The translations under genes and the position numbers were made by a program. 64,000 nt of DNA from NCBI RefSeq assembly GCF_000746825.1, contig NZ_JQIV01000006.1:1418784-1482783 (forward strand), read 5' to 3'. A model generated the notes under the pieces. That model was not told the origin of the DNA. It saw only the letters and a list, made by a program, of their open reading frames with translations, and did no database searches. Shown piece by piece: positions 8,847 to 17,442 of this stretch. Positions within the stretch are counted from its first letter, which is position 1; each line of letters opens with the position of its first letter. The stretch comes from Carnobacterium inhibens subsp. inhibens DSM 13024. GTDB lineage: Bacteria > Bacillota > Bacilli > Lactobacillales > Carnobacteriaceae.

Positions 8847-11078
8847 CTATTTTTCTTTCAAGTGATAGATACGGCTCGCATAGTCTCCAGGCATCTCACG
8901 ACTCCAATATTCATGAGCACGTCCGATATAGTTTTCTCCCAATATCAATCCAGCTTGCATTAGATCATCACCATAACGTAACACTTCGTCTTCATTGATT
9001 CGATACAACTTGTCTTCTTTTAATCCTTTCAATTGTATGCGTTCATACACAGGATTCGGTTTTGCTAAAACTTGATATACACCAACTAAAGCTTCCGTTT
9101 GGTCAAGAGAAACAACCATCCATGCTGTTACATTTTCTTCAAATGGACTTTTCAAACGGTAAAACGTTCCTTGATGGATCAACTGTTGCCATTCTTTTAC
9201 TTGCTTGATTTGCGCTTTGATGATCTTTTTTTCTGTCTCATTTAATTTTGTGCTATCTAACTCATACCCGAAAGTCCCGAATGCTGCCACATCCCCACGC
9301 ATTTTTAATGACGTTGTGCGAGCAACCTGGTGATTTGGTACTTCTGAGACATGGCTTCCAATGGCAGACAAAGGATAAATAAATGATGTTCCGTATTGGA
9401 TCTTCAATCTCTCAACTGCATCAGTATCGTCACTCGTCCAGGTTTGTGGTGCATAATACAACAGACCAGGATCAAAACGTCCGCCACCTCCTGCACAGGA
9501 TTCAATCAATAAGTCCGGATACTTCGCCAGAATTTTTTCATACAAAGCATATACTCCTAAAATATACCGATGCATCACTTCTCTTTGTTTTTCGGCAGGT
9601 AAGTTTTGTGAGTAGGCTTCGGAAATGTAGCGGTTCATATCCCATTTTATATAGTCGATCTCATTACTGCTGAGAATCGCATCCATCTGATCAAAGATAT
9701 TCTCCACAACTTCTGGGCGCGAAAAGTCTAATACATATTGATTTCGTCCATGAGAAATATTTTTTTCTGGATGCCCGATGACCCATTCTGGGTGAGCATC
9801 ATGAATCGGTGTCCCAACAGATACCATTTCAGGCTCGAACCAAAGACCGAATTTCAAGTCCATTGCGTGTATCTTTTGAGCTAATCCCACAATTCCATTA
9901 GGCAACTTTTCTTTATCCACTGCCCAATTTCCTAACGAACTGGAGTCATCATCACGTTTTCCAAACCAGCCATCATCTAATACGAAAAGATCAATACCTA
10001 AGGACTTCGCATCCCCAGCTATTTCTAATATTTTTGCTTCATCAAAATCAAAGTAAGTAGCTTCCCAGTTGTTGATAAGAATCGGTCTTTCCCGTTTTGC
10101 CCACTTGGGATTAATCAATTGTTCTCTATACAATGTATGGAAGATTTGACTCATTCCATTTAACCCTTTTTCACTGTAAACCATTACGGCTTCTGGTGTG
10201 GTAAAGGTTTCTCCAGCATCTAGCTTCCACTCAAACTGATGAGGGTTGATCCCCATCATCGCTCGTGTCACATTATACGTATCGACCTCTACTTGAGCTA
10301 AGAAATTTCCACTGTAGACAAAGCTGAAACCAAATACCTCTCCTCTATGTTCAGTTGCATCTTTTTTTGCGAGTGCGAAAAAGGGATTATGAGCATGACT
10401 ACTAGCTCCTCGTGTACTGGAAATATTTTGTACACCTGTAATCAGTTCTTTTCTTTCTACTTGTGCTTCTCGGGCCCAAGCACCATGCAAATGAACAAAG
10501 TCATAATCAGCAGTTGGAAAGTCAATGTTTAGACTCATCAAACGTTCAACTCTAACGGAATGTGTTCCTTGATTTTCTAACGTTGCATGCCTTGTTATGA
10601 CACTCAATTCATGAAACACAGTGTAAGAAAGAGTCAATATTACATCAGAATAACGATCCTTCAATTGGATTTCTAATGTAGTCGCTTCATTTGAAGTAGC
10701 AAAGGTTGAAGGCATCCCTATAATTTTTTTCTTTCCTTCTACAACTGAATAGGCTTGATACTCGAAGTGACTGATGTGATCTCCATCTGGGTAACGAAGT
10801 TCAATAGCTGGATAGCGAAAGTCCGTTGTCCCGTATGCCGGCATCTCTTGTTTAATATGCTCCAAGGATGTCGTATAGTTATCGACCTTTAAATTGTTTG
10901 ATGGTCGCACTTCCCGTTCAATCAAATGAGCAAATGAACTACGATGTCGGATAGCTTTCCCAACATATAATTGTTCCAACACGTTTGTCTCTTCCATAAC
11001 CCGAAATATGTAACTTATTTTCCCATTTGTAAGATGAAACTCTTTTGTATCTTCATTGACAAGAACATAGTTAGTCAT
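8847..11078 (-). CDS. alpha-galactosidase, GH36
   Basis: 743 residues, typical of bacterial tetrameric GH36 alpha-galactosidases. Nucleophile D480 lies in YIKWDMNR and acid/base D550 in TSDDTDA; the LDDGWFGKR, GLWFEPEMVS and ESCAGGGGRFD segments line the active site. It removes alpha-1,6-galactose from galacto-oligosaccharides inside the cell (no signal peptide). In this operon it would trim galactosyl side chains from imported galactomannan fragments (inference); raffinose-type sugars are another possible substrate. It lies between the DUF624 gene and GH1. A second GH36 is encoded at 38429-40678. Confidence 0.93.
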   Translation of the reverse strand: MTNYVLVNEDTKEFHLTNGKISYIFRVMEETNVLEQLYVGKAIRHRSSFAHLIEREVRPSNNLKVDNYTTSLEHIKQEMPAYGTTDFRYPAIELRYPDGDHISHFEYQAYSVVEGKKKIIGMPSTFATSNEATTLEIQLKDRYSDVILTLSYTVFHELSVITRHATLENQGTHSVRVERLMSLNIDFPTADYDFVHLHGAWAREAQVERKELITGVQNISSTRGASSHAHNPFFALAKKDATEHRGEVFGFSFVYSGNFLAQVEVDTYNVTRAMMGINPHQFEWKLDAGETFTTPEAVMVYSEKGLNGMSQIFHTLYREQLINPKWAKRERPILINNWEATYFDFDEAKILEIAGDAKSLGIDLFVLDDGWFGKRDDDSSSLGNWAVDKEKLPNGIVGLAQKIHAMDLKFGLWFEPEMVSVGTPIHDAHPEWVIGHPEKNISHGRNQYVLDFSRPEVVENIFDQMDAILSSNEIDYIKWDMNRYISEAYSQNLPAEKQREVMHRYILGVYALYEKILAKYPDLLIESCAGGGGRFDPGLLYYAPQTWTSDDTDAVERLKIQYGTSFIYPLSAIGSHVSEVPNHQVARTTSLKMRGDVAAFGTFGYELDSTKLNETEKKIIKAQIKQVKEWQQLIHQGTFYRLKSPFEENVTAWMVVSLDQTEALVGVYQVLAKPNPVYERIQLKGLKEDKLYRINEDEVLRYGDDLMQAGLILGENYIGRAHEYWSREMPGDYASRIYHLKEK

Positions 11079-11136
11079 AATGTACTCCTTTAATTCATTT
11101 TTATAGGTAAACTTTTGTTAGTGGTGTTTAGTGTTA

Positions 11137-11739
11137 TTATTCTTTCACCTTTACTTGGAGCCCTTTTTGAATCATCATCCAATAAAGACTTGGAACAAGA
11201 AAGAAGAACAGTACTAAATTAAAGTAGGCTACGCCCATTGCACTCCATGTTAGCATTAAAACAAACAAACTTTTAAAAGGATTACGAATCATATAGTCCA
11301 AAGTATAGGCATAAAGCCATTTCCCATTATATGTATCTTGTTTATCCTCATATAAACTGATTGCTAGCACTAAAAAGGTATGATAAAGGGAAAACAGCGT
11401 CAAACTGGTTACTACTAAGAAGCTACTTATAGTATGCAAAAGTCCCATATAGAGACATAAAAGACTGGCTAAACACAGATTTAACAATACAGTCCATACA
11501 AATGATAACCCTTTACCAAAAGGGATACTTTTTCTTGTTCTATCTTGTTCAGCAGGTGCATCAATTGGAGCAAGAACTACCCTTTCTTGTAAAAAAGACA
11601 GTGCACTTCTTGCTGCATCTGCAAAACCATAAATTAGACCGGAACGTATGAGTGCACCCCAATAATGTACTGATCCGACAACAAACAAATGAATCTTTTC
11701 TACAGATCGTGTCAATCTTGGGGCTTTTTTCATCTTCAT
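11137..11739 (-). CDS. DUF624 (YesL-like) membrane protein
   Basis: 200 residues with about four or five membrane segments (around 50-65, 85-105, 110-130, 155-175 and 178-195). It belongs to DUF624/YesL proteins, which are encoded next to carbohydrate ABC permeases in many Firmicutes; their molecular role is not established. GAGG precedes the ATG closely; the next in-frame ATG, 6 bp on, is also possible. It is placed directly after the second permease gene (23-bp gap) and before GH36, so it is likely an accessory part of the uptake system. Confidence 0.8.
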   Translation of the reverse strand: MKMKKAPRLTRSVEKIHLFVVGSVHYWGALIRSGLIYGFADAARSALSFLQERVVLAPIDAPAEQDRTRKSIPFGKGLSFVWTVLLNLCLASLLCLYMGLLHTISSFLVVTSLTLFSLYHTFLVLAISLYEDKQDTYNGKWLYAYTLDYMIRNPFKSLFVLMLTWSAMGVAYFNLVLFFFLVPSLYWMMIQKGLQVKVKE

Positions 11740-11762
11740 TCTTCCTCTCTAAAGTTAATTGC

Positions 11763-12620
11763 TTATTTTACTGAACCGGCTACACCGTTATAGATATATT
11801 TTTGTAATGAAAGGAACACAATTAGAATAGGGATAATAACGATCATGACCCCAGCTAGGATAACTGGCCAATTGGTTCCATAAGGCCCTTTAAATGCAAA
11901 GAGTGCAGTGGAAATAACTTTTAATTCCCGTCCTGGCATATAAAGGAAAGGATTGTAGAAGTCATTGTAGACGCCTACTCCACTAATAATAAGCATTGTC
12001 ACAATCGGGGCTTTTAAGTTCGGCAGAATGATTTTCCAGAAAATTTGGAAATAAGATGCTCCATCTAAAATAGCCGATTCGTCTAATGAAATAGGAATCT
12101 CATCTAAGTATTGCATAAAGATGTAAAGGGCGATAACATCCGTTCCCAGGTTTAAGACGATAACTGACCAAATCGTATTGAACAACCCTAATCCCTCAAC
12201 AATTTGGAACGTTGCTACTTGACTCGTTATTCCCGGAATCAGCATGGCTGTCATAAACAATGTTAGGATTATTTTCTTAAAGCGGAAATCAAAACGATTC
12301 ATCGCATAAGCAAACATTGACCCTAATGTTAATTTCCCAACCATACTAACAACAAAAATGAATAACGTATTCTTGAACCCTGTTAGCATTTCTCCATCGA
12401 CAAATGCCGTCACATAATTGGTAAAGTCTAACGTTTTAGGCAGAGCCAACACACCTGTCGTCAAAAACTCCTCATTAGATTTAAATGAACCAATCAAAAC
12501 GACTAATATTGGCAGTAAGGCCACTATGACTCCTAAAGTGAGGACTGTGTACTTGAATATACTTCCAAAAGATATTTTGATTTTATTTTTCTTTTTATAG
12601 GTTGTCTGCGTCAATTCCAT
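11763..12620 (-). CDS. sugar ABC transporter permease, MalG/UgpE type
   Basis: 285 residues with six membrane helices and the ABC permease EAA-type loop at about 180-200 (ESAILDGASYFQIFWKIILP). It pairs with the permease encoded immediately upstream (3-bp gap) to form the membrane channel of a CUT1-family oligosaccharide importer. No ATPase gene is present in the locus; such systems in lactic acid bacteria often share a MsmK/MalK-type ATPase encoded elsewhere. Confidence 0.93.
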   Translation of the reverse strand: MELTQTTYKKKNKIKISFGSIFKYTVLTLGVIVALLPILVVLIGSFKSNEEFLTTGVLALPKTLDFTNYVTAFVDGEMLTGFKNTLFIFVVSMVGKLTLGSMFAYAMNRFDFRFKKIILTLFMTAMLIPGITSQVATFQIVEGLGLFNTIWSVIVLNLGTDVIALYIFMQYLDEIPISLDESAILDGASYFQIFWKIILPNLKAPIVTMLIISGVGVYNDFYNPFLYMPGRELKVISTALFAFKGPYGTNWPVILAGVMIVIIPILIVFLSLQKYIYNGVAGSVK

Positions 12621-12623
12621 ATT

Positions 12624-13502
12624 CTACCTCTTTTCTCGTATGGCTAAACGTTGGATTACAGTAACCACAATCACGATCATTAAAAGAATGATTCCCATCG
12701 CAGAAGCCAAACCGGTTTTATTGTATTTAAAGGCTGTTGAGATCGTTTGAATGACAAATGTTGTTGTTCCGTTCGAACCGCCTGTCATAATATAAGGAAT
12801 ATCGAATACACTTAGTGAACCGCTGATTCCTAAAATGATATTTAAAAAGATAATATTTTTTATGCTTGGGACAATAATATAGAGGAATTTATCCCATTGG
12901 CTGGCGCCGTCGATTTCAGCTGCTTCATATATCTCAGGGTTAACCGATTGGATAGCTCCTAAAAAGATTAGAAAGTTAAAACCGGTATATCGCCAAACTG
13001 AAGTAAAAGCTAAAGAAATATTATTGATAGAGCGATCTCCCAACCAAAGACGAATTTGGTCATCTAGCCCCATGAATGACAAGACCGTATCCAATGTGCC
13101 TCCGCCTTTATAAAAATATAGAAAAATGAAACCAATCGCTACACCATTCAAAAGATATGGAAAAAACAGAACGCCTTTCCAAAAATTAGCGAACTTAACT
13201 TTGAATGACAATATCGTTGCGAATAATAGCGCAATACCTAATTGGAAAAATGTAGCGATGAAGTAGTACAAGCTCGTTTTAAAAACAGCAAAATAATTTG
13301 GATTTGTCAAAACCGTTCGATAATTGTCTGCCCCAACAAAGTTTGGATCAGGTGTAATTCCATTCCAATCGGTCAAACTGTACTGGAACATTTTAATTAA
13401 CGGATAATAAGAAAATAACAGCAATAAAGCAACTGGAATGATAGTAAATAAGAAAATGAGCACCTTTTTTTCTGTATTTTGATTTAACTTTATTTTATGC
13501 AC
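12624..13502 (-). CDS. sugar ABC transporter permease, MalF/UgpA type
   Basis: 292 residues, six membrane helices and the EAA loop EAAEIDGASQWDKFLYIIVP. I prefer the GTG start at 13502 because GGAGGGG lies 6 bp upstream; longer in-frame starts reach back into the intercistronic hairpin at 13527-13553. The first visible residues are then MHKIKLNQNTEKK, followed by the first membrane helix. It forms the transporter with the MalG-like partner and the lipoprotein binding protein. Confidence 0.92.
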   Translation of the reverse strand: MHKIKLNQNTEKKVLIFLFTIIPVALLLLFSYYPLIKMFQYSLTDWNGITPDPNFVGADNYRTVLTNPNYFAVFKTSLYYFIATFFQLGIALLFATILSFKVKFANFWKGVLFFPYLLNGVAIGFIFLYFYKGGGTLDTVLSFMGLDDQIRLWLGDRSINNISLAFTSVWRYTGFNFLIFLGAIQSVNPEIYEAAEIDGASQWDKFLYIIVPSIKNIIFLNIILGISGSLSVFDIPYIMTGGSNGTTTFVIQTISTAFKYNKTGLASAMGIILLMIVIVVTVIQRLAIREKR

Positions 13503-13526
13503 AGTATACCCCTCCATTAATAAATC

Positions 13527-13553
13527 GAGCGTCCCCACGAAACAGGGACGCTC
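13527..13553 (-). terminator. intercistronic hairpin between binding protein and permease genes
   Basis: A 9-bp perfect stem (GAGCGTCCC with GGGACGCTC) lies between the binding-protein stop and the permease start. Only ATTTATT follows, so it is a weak attenuator or mRNA-stabilising stem that would favour high expression of the binding protein over the permeases. Confidence 0.65.
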
Positions 13554-13564
13554 CTTTAGCTCAA

Positions 13565-14887
13565 TTAATTGTTGCCAACTGTTTCGATTGCATCAGCCCA
13601 ACGTGTATTAAATTCTTTCATAATATCTTCAAATGTTTCATTTGAATTTCCTATACCAGCATCAATAATGCGTTGTTTTTCCAAGTCAGTAGAACCTACG
13701 CCCAATTCAGACATATTGTTCACGTCAGGGAATAATGATTCTTTGCCTTGAGGTGCTGGGTTTTCTTCTAGTAAGATAACACCTGCATCTTGGCTGGATT
13801 GTAAAGCTGCTGGATATTCTCCACCGATTACAGCTGATAATCCACCATTGTCTACTGCATAATCTGATTCATTAACTAACCAATCTAATAAGGTACGTGC
13901 AGCTTCTTTATGTTCACTGTTCACATTAATGGCCAAGTTATAGTCTCCACCAATACCCATATATTGTTCGCCGTCTTCAGCTATAGTTGGGAAGGTTTGG
14001 AATGTGATATTTTCTGCATTTTCAGGAACGATATCTTGGATTTGTGGTACAGCCCAGCTTCCTAAAACCATGACCCCAACTTTTCCATTTGCCAAGTCTA
14101 CTTTTGATTGTTCCCAATCAGATGTTGTTGGATCTGCTTCAATCAATCCTTTATTAGCTACTTGATATAAAGTGTCATAGATCGTATACATTGTGTCGCC
14201 TTTTTCAAATGGAGCAGAATCTTGTGCTAATTTTGTTGTTACATCTGGATCACCAGAAACTCCTGTACGTGTGAAGTCCCAGTTAGATAATGTCCAACCT
14301 GCAGCATAGTTTGTGTATAACGGAGTTACATCAGGAGTTTTTTCTTTAATTGTTTCTAAAGCAGCAATAAAGTCTTCTGGCGTTTTAGGGAACTCGTTGA
14401 TCCCAGCATCTTTAAATACTTGCATGTTTACGACCATGCCTGTTGCATTCATCTGTGATGGGATACCGTATTGAACGCCTTCAAATGAACGATCATTCAG
14501 TCCCATATACGTTTCGCCTAACTCTTCTTTGTCTCCTAAAGGTTCAAAGAATAATTCAAAATCTTGTGGTGCAATATCCGCCGGCAGCATCAATAGATCC
14601 CCGTATTCTTCTGTGTTCATTCGTGTCTTCATTTGACCTGCATAATCGGTAATCGTTTCGATCTCTACTTTAATATCAGGATGTTCTTCATTAAATTCTG
14701 TTATGTATTCATCCCATTTGCCATTCGTTTCCCAGTCTGTTTTATGGTTGATGAATGTAATTGTTTCAACACCATCTGCTGCATCAGTTTCCTTCGTGCT
14801 TTCTCCCCCACATGCTGCTAACCCCAAAACAGAAGCGATTGCCAAACTTGCCAAACCAGCTTTACCAAAAACGGAATTTCTTTTCAT
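13565..14887 (-). CDS. extracellular sugar-binding lipoprotein (SBP family 1)
   Basis: 440 residues. The signal peptide ends in the lipobox LAAC (Cys25), so the mature protein is lipid-anchored on the outer face of the membrane. The rest is a family 1 solute-binding protein with the usual start of the mature fold (ETITFINHKTDWETNGKWDE). It delivers oligosaccharides to the two permeases encoded downstream. GAGGAGG precedes the ATG. A promoter with a palindromic operator at the -35 and a cre site just after the -10 lies directly upstream, so the gene can be expressed separately from GH113. Manno-oligosaccharide specificity is inferred from the locus only. Confidence 0.92.
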   Translation of the reverse strand: MKRNSVFGKAGLASLAIASVLGLAACGGESTKETDAADGVETITFINHKTDWETNGKWDEYITEFNEEHPDIKVEIETITDYAGQMKTRMNTEEYGDLLMLPADIAPQDFELFFEPLGDKEELGETYMGLNDRSFEGVQYGIPSQMNATGMVVNMQVFKDAGINEFPKTPEDFIAALETIKEKTPDVTPLYTNYAAGWTLSNWDFTRTGVSGDPDVTTKLAQDSAPFEKGDTMYTIYDTLYQVANKGLIEADPTTSDWEQSKVDLANGKVGVMVLGSWAVPQIQDIVPENAENITFQTFPTIAEDGEQYMGIGGDYNLAINVNSEHKEAARTLLDWLVNESDYAVDNGGLSAVIGGEYPAALQSSQDAGVILLEENPAPQGKESLFPDVNNMSELGVGSTDLEKQRIIDAGIGNSNETFEDIMKEFNTRWADAIETVGNN

Positions 14888-14920
14888 CTCTATATCCTCC
14901 TCAAAACATTTTTAAGAATC

Positions 14921-14934
14921 AGTAAGCGTTTACA
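14921..14934 (-). promoter_or_regulatory. cre site (CcpA) at the binding-protein promoter
   Basis: Read on the minus strand TGTAAACGCTTACT matches the consensus TGWAANCGNTNWCA at 13 of 14 positions. It lies 6 bp after the -10, around the transcription start, a position where CcpA represses by blocking polymerase. Confidence 0.75.
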
Positions 14935-14940
14935 AAACAT

Positions 14941-14976
14941 ATGTTAGCATGTTTAGTTTTAAATGTATATACTTTT
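14941..14976 (-). promoter_or_regulatory. promoter with GntR-type palindrome for the ABC transporter operon
   Basis: On the minus strand TATACA (14964-14969), a 17-bp spacer and TGC-TAACAT (-10 at 14941-14946) make an extended -10 promoter. The -35 is covered by the palindrome AAATGTATATACTTTT (14961-14976; core GTATATAC with AAA/TTT flanks), which resembles HutC/TreR-type GntR operators. A related site lies at 15953-15966. Confidence 0.6.
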
Positions 14977-14988
14977 GTAAGAATTTTT

Positions 14989-15918
14989 TTATTTTTTTTT
15001 GAAATAAGATTGAATAATTGATTCTGCAGGCTTCCCATACACTGCATAATCCTGGTCTGCGTCTGCTTGGTGAATAGGATATAACTTAGATTTCCAATCC
15101 CAAAGGCCAAATCCCTCTACCCATTCATACTTATCGGTTTGTCGAAACATCTCCTCATACCATTCTTTTTGTCCAGAACTATCCACTGACCCTTCTAACT
15201 CCCAGTTATTTGGCAACCATTTTGAACCTATACGACTGGCGCATCCTGCTTCACAGAAAAAGAAAGGCTTTTGTTCTTTTTCTATTACCTCTTCGATTCG
15301 TTTTAGTTCTTGTTCCCATTTATCAATCGGGTAATAACCAGATGAGGAAAGGACATCGACTGCATCCCACCATGTTAAATGATCCTCTTGATATTTATCG
15401 CAATTGTAGGTAATCAACCCAGTATAGGAATTTCTTACGTTTGAAATAACCTCACGCCATTCTTTTTCTCGGCGATCACTATTCACCAGCTCACATCCTA
15501 CTACAAAGAGTTCACAAGCAGTTTCTTCGGCAATTTTTGCATAGTGAGTAATGAATTCTGTGTAGGCACTAAACCATTCTGACCATTTTGGTTCGCAAGG
15601 TACATCATGATCAAAAAAATTTATATGCGCGCGCCACATGCCATCTGCTATATTCACCATAGGTTTTAAAATAACTTTTAAACCTATTTCTTGTGCAAAT
15701 GCGATCATTTTTCGTACTTCTTGATCACTTAATACAGTCTCTGCTTGCCAATTGATTTTTGTTGCATGTATTGTTGCTTGTTCTGCGACAACCGCAAGAA
15801 TTACGTGCGTTGCTGCACAGCGTTCTTTCAATAATCGCAACGATTCAAACGCTTCTTGTGTCGCCCATTCCCCACGTTGACTCATATAACCAAACGTTAC
15901 TCCTTTAATAAATTCCAT
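14989..15918 (-). CDS. GH113 beta-mannanase-like glycosidase
   Basis: 309 residues, the normal length of single-domain GH113 enzymes. E143 in FVVGCEL matches the family acid/base and E223 in FFFCEAG the nucleophile; the 80-residue gap equals that of the characterised Alicyclobacillus enzyme as I recall it (E151/E231). GVTFGYMSQRGEW at the N-terminus and GFGLWDWKSKLY near the C-terminus also fit. No signal peptide, so it acts on imported oligosaccharides rather than on polymer. It is the first gene of the minus-strand cluster and is divergent from MATE. The assignment to mannan rests on the family. Confidence 0.82.
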   Translation of the reverse strand: MEFIKGVTFGYMSQRGEWATQEAFESLRLLKERCAATHVILAVVAEQATIHATKINWQAETVLSDQEVRKMIAFAQEIGLKVILKPMVNIADGMWRAHINFFDHDVPCEPKWSEWFSAYTEFITHYAKIAEETACELFVVGCELVNSDRREKEWREVISNVRNSYTGLITYNCDKYQEDHLTWWDAVDVLSSSGYYPIDKWEQELKRIEEVIEKEQKPFFFCEAGCASRIGSKWLPNNWELEGSVDSSGQKEWYEEMFRQTDKYEWVEGFGLWDWKSKLYPIHQADADQDYAVYGKPAESIIQSYFKKK

Positions 15919-15937
15919 AATTTCCTCCTTTTATGTA

Positions 15938-15966
15938 TTGACTTTCCTAAACAAAAGTATATATTT
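15938..15966 (+). promoter_or_regulatory. MATE/epimerase/esterase operon promoter with GntR-like site
   Basis: TTGACT (15938-15943), 16 bp and TATATT (15960-15965). The sequence AAAAGTATATATTT (15953-15966) overlaps the -10 and shares the string ACAAAAGTATATA with the operator at the transporter promoter, suggesting one regulator for both divergent arms. Confidence 0.5.
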
Positions 15967-16072
15967 ATTAATGTATGCGGTACCATCATTATTAACCAAT
16001 CTTTTTTGTTTGTAAAGAATAAATCATTTAATCGTTCTAAAATACAATTTTGGTACCCTAAAGGAGACTTTT

Positions 16073-17410
16073 ATGAATGAAGTAAAGCAGCTTTTTTATA
16101 AACAAATGTGGGCATTTGCCTTACCTATTACGATTCAATTAATGATTACCTCTGGTTTAAACATTATAGACTCCGTTATGGTCGGAAGCCTAGGTGTTGA
16201 AGCAATTGCTGCAGTGGGGATCTCAAATAAATTCACTCAGTTTTTAGCCGTTATATTGCAAGGTTTTGCCAGTGGTGCGACCATTTTTTCTTCACAATAT
16301 TGGGGGCAAAAAAATGTTTCAGGTGTCAAACAAATCTTAATTTTAGTGTCAAAAATTGCAACGATTTTTTCATTCATTTTTGCACTTGTAACGTTATTAT
16401 TCACCCCTTTCATTCTTGGAATTTTTTCTGATGATGCCATTGTTATTGCTGAAGCGGTACCTTTCTTGCGTATCATCAGTCTTAGCTACGTATTTACTGC
16501 TTTATCTATGATTTTTAGTGTGACCCTTAAGACGATTGGAGAGGTCAAACGTCCTACCTTTTATAGCGTTATCACATTGTTAACAAACACCCTATTCAAT
16601 TGGCTCCTGATCTTTGGTCCTTTTGGGTTGCCTGCTTTTGGCATTCGTGGAGCAGCTTTTGCTACATTACTAGCTCGTATTGTGCAAACACTCTTGTTGT
16701 TCTCTTTATTTGTAAAAAAAGGCATCCTAAAATCTGAAGTTGATCCATCAGAACCCGCATTACAAATCACTGGTCCTTACTGGAAAGTAACCTTTCCCTC
16801 TATCATCAATCATTTAACTTGGACCATGGGTGAGTTGGTCTTCTTTTGGCTCTACACTCGAACCGGAACAGATCAGACCGCGGCTATTTCTTTGATTGAT
16901 CCACTTGTATTCTTATTTGTTTGTGTCTTTACAGGTTTGAGTGATGCTTCGAGCGTGATGATTGGCAATCAGTTAGGTGGAAAAATGTACAAAAAAGCTT
17001 TGTTTTATGCCAAACAATTCATCCGATTGACCACTATTCTTTCTATTGTTATCAGCGGAATCATTCTTCTATTTTCACCTATGATCCTGCAATTTTACAA
17101 TATCACTAATCACGTAGAAGAACTCGTAAACCAAGTATTGCTGGCTTATATTGTTCTGTTGCCTTTTAAAAATTTAAATTATGTCAATAATGTTGGGATC
17201 CTGCGTGTTGGTGGAGATACGACTTTCGTTATGTGGTTAGATACTCTATCCGTTTGGTTATGGGGAATCCCAATGGCTTTCCTTGCGGTATATCTTGGAT
17301 GGCCGCTTTGGAGCATCTTTTTCGTGGCTAATTCACATGAAATTATTCGTGCTATTATCGGTGTACGGCGCACCTTACGTGAGGACTGGTTAAAAACCCT
17401 TATTGCTTGA
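16073..17410 (+). CDS. MATE family transporter
   Basis: 445 residues with twelve predicted membrane segments and two related halves, as in MATE cation-coupled exporters (QLMITSGLNIIDSVMVGSLG near the start is typical of the first helices). It starts an operon with the 2-epimerase and the acetyl esterase. Most MATE proteins export drugs or metabolites; why one sits in a glycan locus is not clear. It could export a toxic by-product or non-metabolised sugar, but that is a guess. AAGGAG precedes the ATG. Confidence 0.88.
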   Translation: MNEVKQLFYKQMWAFALPITIQLMITSGLNIIDSVMVGSLGVEAIAAVGISNKFTQFLAVILQGFASGATIFSSQYWGQKNVSGVKQILILVSKIATIFSFIFALVTLLFTPFILGIFSDDAIVIAEAVPFLRIISLSYVFTALSMIFSVTLKTIGEVKRPTFYSVITLLTNTLFNWLLIFGPFGLPAFGIRGAAFATLLARIVQTLLLFSLFVKKGILKSEVDPSEPALQITGPYWKVTFPSIINHLTWTMGELVFFWLYTRTGTDQTAAISLIDPLVFLFVCVFTGLSDASSVMIGNQLGGKMYKKALFYAKQFIRLTTILSIVISGIILLFSPMILQFYNITNHVEELVNQVLLAYIVLLPFKNLNYVNNVGILRVGGDTTFVMWLDTLSVWLWGIPMAFLAVYLGWPLWSIFFVANSHEIIRAIIGVRRTLREDWLKTLIA

Positions 17411-17442
17411 TAGAAAAATTGTTTCACATAAGGAGGAAAATA

